NCBI GenBank assembly: GCA_016286555.1
Contig: JAEETA010000003.1
Coordinates: forward strand, 81,556 to 145,555
DNA length: 64,000 bases
DNA from: Lachnospiraceae bacterium
GTDB taxonomy: Bacteria > Bacillota > Clostridia > Lachnospirales > Lachnospiraceae
Direction: 5' to 3'
Below, in pieces: positions 54,101 to 60,091 of this stretch. Made by a program: the position numbers and the translations under genes. The notes under the pieces are model-generated. The model saw only the letters and a list, made by a program, of their open reading frames with translations, was not told the origin of the DNA and did not search any database. Position 1 is the first letter of the stretch. The number at the start of each line of letters is the position of its first letter.

Positions 54101-54204
54101 TCTCAAGCAAAAGGGAGTAGCGAGCCGCAGTATTGCAAGCGGGCTTGAGATCGTCAGCCGGTGTCTTCGGACACCCGTATCAAGTGAGAACGCGAGACTT
54201 TTAC
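54101..54204 (+). promoter_or_regulatory. Probable yybP-ykoY (Mn2+-sensing) riboswitch aptamer
   Basis: CAAAAGGGAGTAGC matches the conserved yybP-ykoY 5' motif (AAAGGGGAGUAGC), a later loop has CGTCA, and the 3' end reads GCGAGACTTTTAC, corresponding to the family's GAGACCUUUGC; AAAAG and CTTTT close the element. A GTGTC-TTCG-GACAC hairpin lies between. TTGACA at 54070 is a likely -35 box. The aptamer's 3' strand is shared with a terminator, so metal binding should switch the downstream flotillin gene on. Assignment is by recalled consensus, not by a covariance search. Confidence 0.7.
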
Positions 54205-54238
54205 TGTAACCGTTGTTGCAGTGGAGTCTCGTTTTTTT
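54193..54238 (+). terminator. Expression-platform terminator of the riboswitch
   Basis: CGAGACT and ACTG pair with CAGT and AGTCTCG, followed by TTTTTTT. The left arm (CGAGACTTTT) is also the 3' closing strand of the aptamer, so the two folds exclude one another. This gives an antiterminator-type ON switch as in known yybP-ykoY elements. Confidence 0.8.
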
Positions 54239-54314
54239 ATACACCGGTTCGTGTGAAAACGGCTTCGCTGCCAGTTGCCCGACCCGCCCAGGGGGGCAGA
54301 AAGAGAGGATAGTT

Positions 54315-55799
54315 ATGAAACTCACCATCACTATTGTCGTGGTCGCGATCGTGCTCTTCATCATCGTGGTCACAGGTTATGTGAAGGCCTCCACCGACGA
54401 GGCATTCATCATCACCGGATTGCACAAGGAGCCCAGATATCTCATCGGTCGTGCAGGCATTAAGATTCCCTTCCTTGAGAAGAAGGACGTGCTGAAGCTC
54501 CAGTTGATCCCTATTGATGTCAAGACTTCCTCTGCAGTACCTACCGCAGACTACATCAACATCATGGTGGACGCTACGGTCAACGTACAGATCGGACATA
54601 CCCCGGATCTGCTGAAGAAGGCAGCCAAGAACTTCCTGAACAAGAAGCCCGAGTATATCGCAGCCGTTGCGAGAGAGGTGCTGGAAGGTAATGTTCGTGA
54701 GATCGTAGGTAAGATGCACCTGGAGGAGATGGTTTCCGACCGCCAGAAATTTGCAACCCTGGTCAAGGAAAACGCAGATCCCGACCTGGAGGCAATGGGC
54801 CTGGTGATCACCAGCTTCAATGTCCAGAATTTCGTGGATGACAATCATGTGATCGAGAACCTCGGTGTGGACAATGTGGTCCGGATCCAGAAGGCAGCAG
54901 CCATCTCCCGGGCAGAGTCCGAGAGAGACATCAAGATCGCACAGGCGCAGGCCGACAAGGCTGCTAATGATGAGCAGGTGAAGGCGCAGACCGAGATCGC
55001 TACCAAGCAGAACGAGCTGGCAATCCGCCAGTCCGAGCTGAAGCAGGAAGCCGATACCAAGAAGGCTGCCGCTGACGCTGCTTATGAGATCCAGCAGCAG
55101 GAACAGAGAAAGACCATCGAGATCACCCGTACCAATGCAGACATTGCAAGACAGGAGCGGGAGGTCGAGTTGAAACAGCGCGAGGCTGATGTGACCGAGC
55201 AGGCTCTGAATGCGGAGATTCGCAAGAAGGCAGACGCTGAGAAGTATCGTCGTCAGCAGGAAGCAGAGGCTACTCTCATTGAGAGACAGCGCGAGGCAGA
55301 CGCTCAGAAGTACGAGCAGGAGAAGCAGGCTGAGGCTAAGAAGGCTCAGGCAGACGCAGCTATCTATGCGAAGGAGAAGGAGGCAGAAGGTATTGCCGCC
55401 GTCGGTCGTGCAGAGGCTGAGGCAATCCAGGCCAAGGGTCTTGCAGAGGCAGAGGCTATGGAGAAGAAGGCAGAGGCGTACGCAAAGTACAACAATGCCG
55501 CTATCACCGAGATGATCATTGCTCAGCTGCCCGCAATCGCTAAGGAAGTGGCTGCTCCCATCGCTGCCATTGACAAGGTGACCGTCATCGATTCCGGCAA
55601 CGGAGAGGGCGGTGTGACCAGCGTCGGCGGATATACCCCCGCTGTGATGGCAAAGGTCATCGAGGCCGTTCGCGAGACCACCGGTTTTGATCTTACCGAG
55701 GTCATGAAGGGCTACACCTACGATGCGAAGGTCAACAAGAACATCAATGTCACCGGTGTGGAAGGCATCCTGGGCGACAAGGCCGGTTCCGAGGACTGA
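54315..55799 (+). CDS. Flotillin/SPFH-domain membrane scaffold protein
   Basis: 494 aa. One N-terminal membrane helix (ITIVVVAIVLFIIVVTGYV), an SPFH/band 7 domain (about 30-200, ITGLHKEPRYLIGRAGIKIPF), a long Ala/Glu/Lys-rich coiled coil of the flotillin type (about 215-430, with repeated EAEA) and a conserved C-terminus. Flotillins oligomerise in membrane microdomains. In Bacillus the flotillin operon includes an NfeD partner; none is adjacent here. ATG 54315 follows GAGAGGATAGTT. It is the only gene between the riboswitch and a strong terminator, so it should be the switch's sole target. Confidence 0.93.
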   Translation: MKLTITIVVVAIVLFIIVVTGYVKASTDEAFIITGLHKEPRYLIGRAGIKIPFLEKKDVLKLQLIPIDVKTSSAVPTADYINIMVDATVNVQIGHTPDLLKKAAKNFLNKKPEYIAAVAREVLEGNVREIVGKMHLEEMVSDRQKFATLVKENADPDLEAMGLVITSFNVQNFVDDNHVIENLGVDNVVRIQKAAAISRAESERDIKIAQAQADKAANDEQVKAQTEIATKQNELAIRQSELKQEADTKKAAADAAYEIQQQEQRKTIEITRTNADIARQEREVELKQREADVTEQALNAEIRKKADAEKYRRQQEAEATLIERQREADAQKYEQEKQAEAKKAQADAAIYAKEKEAEGIAAVGRAEAEAIQAKGLAEAEAMEKKAEAYAKYNNAAITEMIIAQLPAIAKEVAAPIAAIDKVTVIDSGNGEGGVTSVGGYTPAVMAKVIEAVRETTGFDLTEVMKGYTYDAKVNKNINVTGVEGILGDKAGSED

Positions 55800-55865
55800 T
55801 TCCCGGAACGGGCAGTCGTGGCAGGAAATGCAGCGAAAATCGCAGATAGTGTAACGTAAGGCATG

Positions 55866-55896
55866 GGGCCGTCGGATTTTCCGGCGGCCCTTTTTT
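55866..55896 (+). terminator. Strong terminator after the flotillin gene
   Basis: GGGCCGTCGGA, TTT, TCCGGCGGCCC, six T. Confidence 0.9.
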
Positions 55897-55994
55897 GTAT
55901 TTCTCTTTTCCTTTGTTTTTATTCTGTGCGTGACACGAAAAAACCTGCTTTTTCCGCCGTTTCTGCTCAACGGGAGTTTTTTTATCAATAAAAA

Positions 55995-56065
55995 TGAAAC
56001 ATAGTTTCAAATTTGTTGACAAAGAGAAATGACATGCTTATAATCGGGAATGAGTTTCAAATTCG
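55995..56065 (+). promoter_or_regulatory. Consensus promoter with TGAAAC dyad and 50-bp-spaced direct repeat
   Basis: TTGACA (56016), 17 nt, TATAAT (56039) is a perfect promoter. TGAAAC-ATA-GTTTCA (55995-56009) is a perfect dyad just upstream, and AGTTTCAAATTYG occurs at 56003 and again at 56053, flanking the promoter exactly 50 bp apart. Such a layout suggests control by a metal-responsive repressor that contacts both sites. Confidence 0.65.
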
Positions 56066-56125
56066 TTTCCGGATCCTCACGGCCGGAGGATGGGAGGAAG
56101 CGGTTATTCATGAGAGGAGAGAAGA

Positions 56126-57265
56126 ATGTTTGATCGTATGAAAAAATCCTTCGCCGTATTTGCATCGGCGATTTTGGCAGCAGGGGTCCTGTCCGGTTGC
56201 GGCTCTGCGGGAGCGTCCGGAAGCGGGATTTCCGCCGGCACCGCGCAGGCGTCTGCCTCCGGGGACAGACTGCAGATCGTTACCACCATTTTTCCCGAGT
56301 ATGACTGGGTGAGAGAGATCCTGGGAGAGAAGGCTGCGAATGCAGACGTAACAATGCTCCTGGACAACGGTGCGGACCTGCACAGCTATCAGCCTTCTGC
56401 GGATGATATCCTGAAGGTTTCCACCTGCGACCTCTTCATCTATGTGGGCGGCGAGTCCGACGAGTGGGTGGAGGATGCGCTGGAGACTGCAGCAAACGGC
56501 GATATGATCGTCATCGATCTGCTGGAGACCCTGGGCGACCGGGTGAAGGAAGAGGAGATCGTGGAAGGCATGGAGGCAGAGCACGATCATGATCACGGTG
56601 ACCATGACGAAGATGAGGACCATGATCACGATGAGGATCATGATCATGACGCAGAGGAAGAGCATGACCATGACGAGGACGCAGATCATGATCATGAGGA
56701 ACATGACCACGAGGAAGAAGAGGAAGAGATGGACGAGCACGTGTGGCTCTCCCTGCAGAATGCGGAGATCCTGTGCGATGCCATCTGCGGCGCTATAAAG
56801 CAGCTGGATCCCGCAAATGCGGATCTCTACCAGGCCAACACCGACGCCTATAAGGAAAAGCTGGCGGCGCTGGATGCGCAGTATGCCGAGGCGGTGGCAG
56901 CAGCATCCGTGAAGACATTGCTCTTCGGAGACCGCTTCCCCTTCCGCTATCTGGTGGATGATTACGGCCTTTCCTATTATGCAGCCTTTGTAGGATGCTC
57001 TGCGGAGACTGAGGCCAGCTTCGAGACCGTGGTATTCCTCTCCGGCAAAGTGGATGAGCTGGGGCTCCCCGCCATCCTGACCATCGAGGGACCGGATCAC
57101 CGCATTGCGGAAACCGTCCGTGACAACACCGCAGGCAAGGACCAGCAGGTCCTCACCCTGGATTCCCTCCAGGCGGTATCCTCCGCAGACGTGGCGCAGG
57201 GAATCACCTACCTTTCCGCTATGACTCAGAATCTGGAAGTATTGAAGCAGGCATTGGGAGACTGA
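56126..57265 (+). CDS. Zinc-binding lipoprotein, ZnuA/AdcA-like, with very His-rich loop
   Basis: 379 aa. Lipoprotein signal peptide (VLSGC), then a cluster A-1 metal-binding fold: QIVTTIFPEYDWVREILG, GADLHSYQPSADDI (first His ligand), and DEHVWLSLQNAE (second His) after an approximately 55-residue Asp/Glu/His-rich insertion (DHDHGDHDEDEDH and similar). The C-terminal lobe has FGDRFPFRYLVDDYGL with His replaced by Phe/Arg. The long loop is a zinc-capture feature of ZnuA-type proteins. No ABC permease or ATPase gene is adjacent: the flanks are a terminator/promoter and the hairpin array, so the transporter is elsewhere. Confidence 0.9.
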   Translation: MFDRMKKSFAVFASAILAAGVLSGCGSAGASGSGISAGTAQASASGDRLQIVTTIFPEYDWVREILGEKAANADVTMLLDNGADLHSYQPSADDILKVSTCDLFIYVGGESDEWVEDALETAANGDMIVIDLLETLGDRVKEEEIVEGMEAEHDHDHGDHDEDEDHDHDEDHDHDAEEEHDHDEDADHDHEEHDHEEEEEEMDEHVWLSLQNAEILCDAICGAIKQLDPANADLYQANTDAYKEKLAALDAQYAEAVAAASVKTLLFGDRFPFRYLVDDYGLSYYAAFVGCSAETEASFETVVFLSGKVDELGLPAILTIEGPDHRIAETVRDNTAGKDQQVLTLDSLQAVSSADVAQGITYLSAMTQNLEVLKQALGD

Positions 57266-57280
57266 GCGATAGACGGGTCG

Positions 57281-57470
57281 CACGAGGTCCGGGGGACCTC
57301 GGAATTGCGACGACCGGAGCGGAGCGGAGAACGCACGAGGTCCGGGGGACCTCGGAATTGCGGCGACCGGAGCGGAGACCGAATGGCGTCCGGGGGACGC
57401 CAGAATTGCGGCGATCGGAGCGGAGCGGAGCGGAGACCGAATCCCGCCCGCGGGTGAGCGCCCTCCGGCG
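57281..57470 (+). repeat. Tandem hairpin array with covarying stems and GGAGC runs
   Basis: Three full units and a degenerate fourth. Units 1 and 2 contain GAGGTCC-GGG-GGACCTC, unit 3 TGGCGTCC-GGGG-ACGCCA-type pairing, so the stem changed on both sides. Each is followed by GAATTGCGRCGAYC and a run of GGAGC/GGAGCGGAG units present in different numbers (2, 1 and 3). No reading frame is supported. It sits between the zinc lipoprotein gene and its terminator. The GGAATTGCG part recalls the segment after hairpin 2 in the structured elements at 18.7 and 23.1 kb, but only loosely. Confidence 0.7.
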
Positions 57471-57484
57471 TTAACTAAAACAAA

Positions 57485-57513
57485 AACCCACATCCATTGG
57501 ATGTGGGTTTTTT
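57485..57513 (+). terminator. Strong terminator upstream of tRNA-Gly
   Basis: AACCCACATCC, ATT, GGATGTGGGTT, TTTT. It ends transcription from the zinc lipoprotein gene and hairpin array, facing the end of the opposite-strand tRNA. Confidence 0.9.
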
Positions 57514-57525
57514 GGAATAAAAAAA

Positions 57526-57598
57526 AGCGATAGACGGGATTCGAACCCGCGGTCTCCACCTTGGCAAGGTGGCGCTTTACCAACTAAGCTACTATCGC
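57526..57598 (-). tRNA. tRNA-Gly (GCC)
   Basis: The reverse complement folds as a full cloverleaf: acceptor GCGATAG/CTATCGC, D-arm GCTTAGTTGGTAAAGC, anticodon arm CCACC-TTGCCAA-GGTGG with anticodon GCC, T-arm GCGGGTTCGAATCCCGT, discriminator U. CCA is not encoded; a T run follows at once and would end transcription. Confidence 0.97.
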
Positions 57599-57629
57599 AT
57601 CTGCTCGCTGTATGTCAGCGACAAGAAAT

Positions 57630-57658
57630 AATATACTGCAAAGGTGTCATCTTGTCAA
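57630..57658 (-). promoter_or_regulatory. Promoter of tRNA-Gly
   Basis: Minus strand TTGACA, 17 nt, TATATT, about 30 nt upstream of the tRNA. Confidence 0.75.
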
Positions 57659-57711
57659 CAAGATTTTTCATATTTTTTTATGCAGAAAATTTCCAAAGTA
57701 AATGCAACAAA

Positions 57712-57732
57712 TGTTGCATTAGAACTGAGACA
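57712..57732 (+). repeat. Outer flank repeat, left copy
   Basis: TGTTGCATTAGAACTGAGACA matches TGTTGCATTTAACCTGAGACA at 61477-61497 at 18 of 21 positions in the same orientation. It lies directly outside the left IS30-type inverted repeat and next to a further ATGCAACAAA motif. Confidence 0.6.
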
Positions 57733-57736
57733 AAAT

Positions 57737-57758
57737 TTTGTTGCATTTGCTTTGAGAT
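57737..57758 (+). repeat. IS30-type terminal inverted repeat, left
   Basis: TTTGTTGCATTTGCTTTGAGAT is the reverse complement of 61448-61469 at 20 of 22 positions. GTTGCA-containing ends are typical of IS30-family elements, and the right copy lies 4 bp after the IS30 transposase stop. Confidence 0.65.
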
Positions 57759-57777
57759 AAAATTTATTGTCTGAAAT

Positions 57778-57806
57778 TTGCATTTGGTATCGTTTTAGGT
57801 TACAAT
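57778..57806 (+). promoter_or_regulatory. Promoter of the PRTase-SLOG pair
   Basis: TTGCAT, 17 nt, TACAAT, about 170 bp upstream of the first gene. Confidence 0.7.
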
Positions 57807-57839
57807 ACAGGTACAGATAACAAGAAAACGAGCTGACAT

Positions 57840-57960
57840 TGCCGACTACAACCGAATAAAGGTGTGGTTGGCTGTTTTTGACTAAGGGGAGTTCCCTACT
57901 ACTTTGTTTTATCAGGGAACGAGCCTAAAGACTCCTTTCCCTGTTTGTAAAAATCTAATG
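57840..57960 (+). promoter_or_regulatory. Structured leader of the PRTase-SLOG pair
   Basis: Two hairpins in the long 5' leader: CAACC / GGTTG with T run (about 57848-57880, terminator-like) and GTTCCCT / AGGGAAC (about 57891-57919), followed by AGACTCCTTTCCC that could pair with GGGGAGT instead. The alternatives suggest attenuation or another RNA-level control of a potentially toxic gene pair. Inferred from pairing only. Confidence 0.4.
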
Positions 57961-57977
57961 GAAAGGATGGTTAAAGA

Positions 57978-58541
57978 ATGAGTAGAGTATTTAAGAATGT
58001 AGAGTGGGAGAAATTATCCATTGCTGGTGGTATTCCACATTTTGGATATTATCGCCCATACCGGATGCCTGATGGAACTGTAAATCCTCGGTTCAGAGAA
58101 GATGGGATTAGCGGATTGATCCTTGATGTAAAGGACAAAAGAGAAAGTGGTCTTAACTTTTTCTTTTCTGTGCTAAATCCCGAAATTGAAGAAGGAATTA
58201 CGATTTGTGTTGTACCATCACATGTAGCAAGCGATACAAACACTTCTGGAATCGCCATCTTGGCAAAGCGCTTGGCATCTGAAGGCCGAATTGACAAAAC
58301 TGATTATCTTCTTCGTCAGAAAACCATTGATAAACTTGCTACTGGCGGCGAAAGAAGTGGTCAGACACATGAAGGCAGTATTGCGACCAACCCGGATATG
58401 ACAGTTTCTGGTGATGTGATTTTGCTTGTCGATGATGTTACTACTTCTGGAGAATCTCTTCGTGCATGTAAAGATATTCTTATGAAAAGTGGTGCAAGCA
58501 GGGTTGCGATGTTCGCATTAGGCGAATCTTTAAGAGATTAA
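57978..58541 (+). CDS. ComF-like phosphoribosyltransferase-domain protein (ShosT-like)
   Basis: 187 aa. The C-terminal half has the PRPP-binding loop of type I phosphoribosyltransferases (DVILLVDDVTTSGESL) and a ComF-like arrangement before it (ICVVPSH, LLRQKTIDKLATGGERSGQTHEGSI). The N-terminus (HFGYYRPYRMPDGTVN) is specific. The stop is 1 nt from the start of a DprA/SLOG protein. A PRTase plus DprA-like pair is the composition of ShosTA, described as a toxin-antitoxin and anti-phage system, in which the PRTase is the toxic part. The genes are AT-rich compared with the rest of the window, indicating transfer. AAAGGATGG lies before ATG. Confidence 0.75.
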   Translation: MSRVFKNVEWEKLSIAGGIPHFGYYRPYRMPDGTVNPRFREDGISGLILDVKDKRESGLNFFFSVLNPEIEEGITICVVPSHVASDTNTSGIAILAKRLASEGRIDKTDYLLRQKTIDKLATGGERSGQTHEGSIATNPDMTVSGDVILLVDDVTTSGESLRACKDILMKSGASRVAMFALGESLRD

Positions 58542-58542
58542 C

Positions 58543-59172
58543 ATGGATACAAAGACTGTTACCAAATTCAATACAACTTTATATTGCAATGGTGATATCT
58601 CGTTGTTGGATCGAATGATAGTGGCAGTGGTTGGAAAAAGGGAGGCACCAGAAGCAGCTCTTCAGGCCTCTTATAATGTAGGGAAGCAACTTGCTAAAGA
58701 AGGGTATGTAGTTCTCAACGGGATGGCTCTTGGTTGCGACAAAAAAGCGATTGAGGGTGCTCTTGATGCAGGCGGGAAAGTGATCGCGGTTTTGCCCTGT
58801 GGTGTTGACTTGATTTACCCATCGTCTTGTAAGGATGTTGCCAACAAAATTCTTTTAAGTGGCGGCCTTATAGTAAGTCAATATCCTAACGGAACTGGAA
58901 TTGAAAAATATCGTTTCGTTGAACGAGATAAAACCCAAGCACTTTTATCAAACAAAGTGATAAGTGTGTATTGCGACGAAAAAAGCGGTACGATGCATAC
59001 ACTTAAATTTGCCAAACGATTAGGTAAGGCGGTTGGCTGTATAATGGATTGCCTCGGAAATGACTATGCATTACAAAAATTGAATGCGAAGAAAATTTCT
59101 GCAGATACCTTAGACTCGTTTGTTAATGAAGAAGAGACGACATACACTCAGTTATCTCTTTTTGATTTATAA
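58543..59172 (+). CDS. DprA/SLOG-fold protein (ShosA-like)
   Basis: 209 aa, a compact DprA core without the SAM and winged-helix domains of true DprA. Rossmann-like features: MIVAVVGKREAPEAALQASYNVGKQLAKEGYVVLNGMALGCDKKAIEGALDAGGKVIAVLPCG, covering the nucleotide/ssDNA pocket, and the motif GGLIVSQYPNGTGIEKYRFVERDK. In ShosTA the DprA-like protein neutralises the PRTase; SLOG domains elsewhere bind nucleotides or ssDNA. It follows the PRTase gene with 1 nt between, so both are produced together. A terminator follows. Confidence 0.8.
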   Translation: MDTKTVTKFNTTLYCNGDISLLDRMIVAVVGKREAPEAALQASYNVGKQLAKEGYVVLNGMALGCDKKAIEGALDAGGKVIAVLPCGVDLIYPSSCKDVANKILLSGGLIVSQYPNGTGIEKYRFVERDKTQALLSNKVISVYCDEKSGTMHTLKFAKRLGKAVGCIMDCLGNDYALQKLNAKKISADTLDSFVNEEETTYTQLSLFDL

Positions 59173-59179
59173 TCCTAGT

Positions 59180-59209
59180 AAAAGGCTGCCCTACCCAGGG
59201 TAGCCTTTT
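59180..59209 (+). terminator. Terminator of the PRTase-SLOG pair
   Basis: AAAGGCTGCCCT / AGGGTAGCCTTT with one G-U pair, then TTT. Confidence 0.8.
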
Positions 59210-59212
59210 ATG

Positions 59213-59247
59213 TTGCCCAGTTTTCTCTGAATGATATAGTATACTAT
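59213..59247 (+). promoter_or_regulatory. XRE-gene promoter with palindromic operator
   Basis: TTGCCC, 16 nt, TATAGT; the -10 box lies in the 12-bp palindrome ATAGTATACTAT (59236-59247). The same ATAGTAT half-sites recur after the gene at 59749-59773. Confidence 0.6.
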
Positions 59248-59280
59248 TACAACACTATCATCTTCTGAGGAGGGAACACC

Positions 59281-59637
59281 GTGGTAAACTACAAGTCCAA
59301 CCCTGAATATGAACCTCTAATGCGTAACCTTTCCATTCGGCTGCAAGACGCCAGGCGAGCCCACAGGTACACACAGGCTGATCTGGCAACAGAGCTGCAT
59401 GTTACCAAGGACTTTATCTCCAAGGTTGAGAACGGTAAGACTCCGGTTAATCCATTCATCCTGAAGGAATACTGCCGGCTCTTTGAATTGTCCGCTGATA
59501 CTGCTCTGGGGCTTGATGAGGCCAGTTCTGTGCCTATGGATAAGGAACTGAGCAAGTATTATAACAAGCTGAGCCGCAGGGGTAAGAAACTGGCTCTCTC
59601 GATCATAAAGCTCATGGCCGAACAGACCACCAAATAA
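59281..59637 (+). CDS. XRE-family transcriptional regulator
   Basis: 118 aa. Residues ~15-75 form a Cro/C1-type helix-turn-helix (SIRLQDARRAHRYTQADLATELHVTKDFISKVENGKTPV). The rest is helical and short. Start GTG with AGGAGGG upstream. An ATAGTAT-type dyad lies at its own promoter and a second one downstream, towards the IS30 transposase, suggesting that it represses itself and possibly the mobile element or the gene pair. Terminator follows. Confidence 0.85.
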   Translation: MVNYKSNPEYEPLMRNLSIRLQDARRAHRYTQADLATELHVTKDFISKVENGKTPVNPFILKEYCRLFELSADTALGLDEASSVPMDKELSKYYNKLSRRGKKLALSIIKLMAEQTTK

Positions 59638-59667
59638 AAAAGTATTTCGTTTTTTGCTTTCAAAAAC

Positions 59668-59692
59668 CACTCTCCCCGGAGGGTGTTTTTTT
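59668..59692 (+). terminator. Terminator of the XRE gene
   Basis: CACTCTCC / GGAGGGTG and seven T. Confidence 0.8.
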
Positions 59693-59748
59693 GTTGGTTC
59701 AATCGTCTCAGCCCTTATTTGAAGCCCTATCAGGAACTTGATGGGTCA

Positions 59749-59773
59749 TATAGTATATCAAGTAGATACTATA
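59749..59773. promoter_or_regulatory. Second ATAGTAT dyad downstream of the XRE gene
   Basis: TATAGTAT, 9 nt, ATACTATA: perfect 8-bp arms sharing the half-site with the operator at 59236. Confidence 0.6.
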
Positions 59774-60091
59774 CGCTACAAAGAATAAAAATAAGCAACC
59801 TCTGTGGAACATTTATCCATTCTGTTGAAAGAGTCTGACATTTTAGATTTTTCTGCTACAATGGGAATTAGAAAAATGAACACAAAAAAAGAGTCCCCTA
59901 ATCCTGGCAGATTTGTACGGACTCTTTTTACGAGGTTAACCACCTCTCCATATGCACCCTTATGGTAGCATTCCCCAAATGTGCTGTCAATAAGGATGAG
60001 TAAACTATACGTAAATTTCAGTTTGTTCTCTTTGCGCCGTTCGGTGCGTCTTTCCCTTCTTATGGTGGTTGCCTCGCTGGAAGGAGGTATT
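59774..60091. other. Spacer before the IS30 transposase, with a hairpin barrier
   Basis: No gene. A TACAAT box (59851) with CTGACA upstream may be a promoter, but AAAAGAGTCC / GGACTCTTTT (about 59887-59931), U-rich on both strands, follows at once and would terminate in either direction. It probably insulates the transposase from outside transcription or yields a short RNA. Confidence 0.45.

Noticed and set aside
54070-54240. Lysine riboswitch or T-box (because aspartokinase is next door)
   Set aside because: The conserved motifs of those classes are not seen, and the element lies downstream of the aspartokinase and in front of the flotillin.
57281-57470. CRISPR array
   Set aside because: The repeats are palindromic hairpins with GGAGC runs, spacers are not unique sequences of even length, and no cas gene is in the window.
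58543-59172. Competence DprA
   Set aside because: It lacks the flanking domains of true DprA, is paired with a PRTase in AT-rich DNA, and no competence genes are near.
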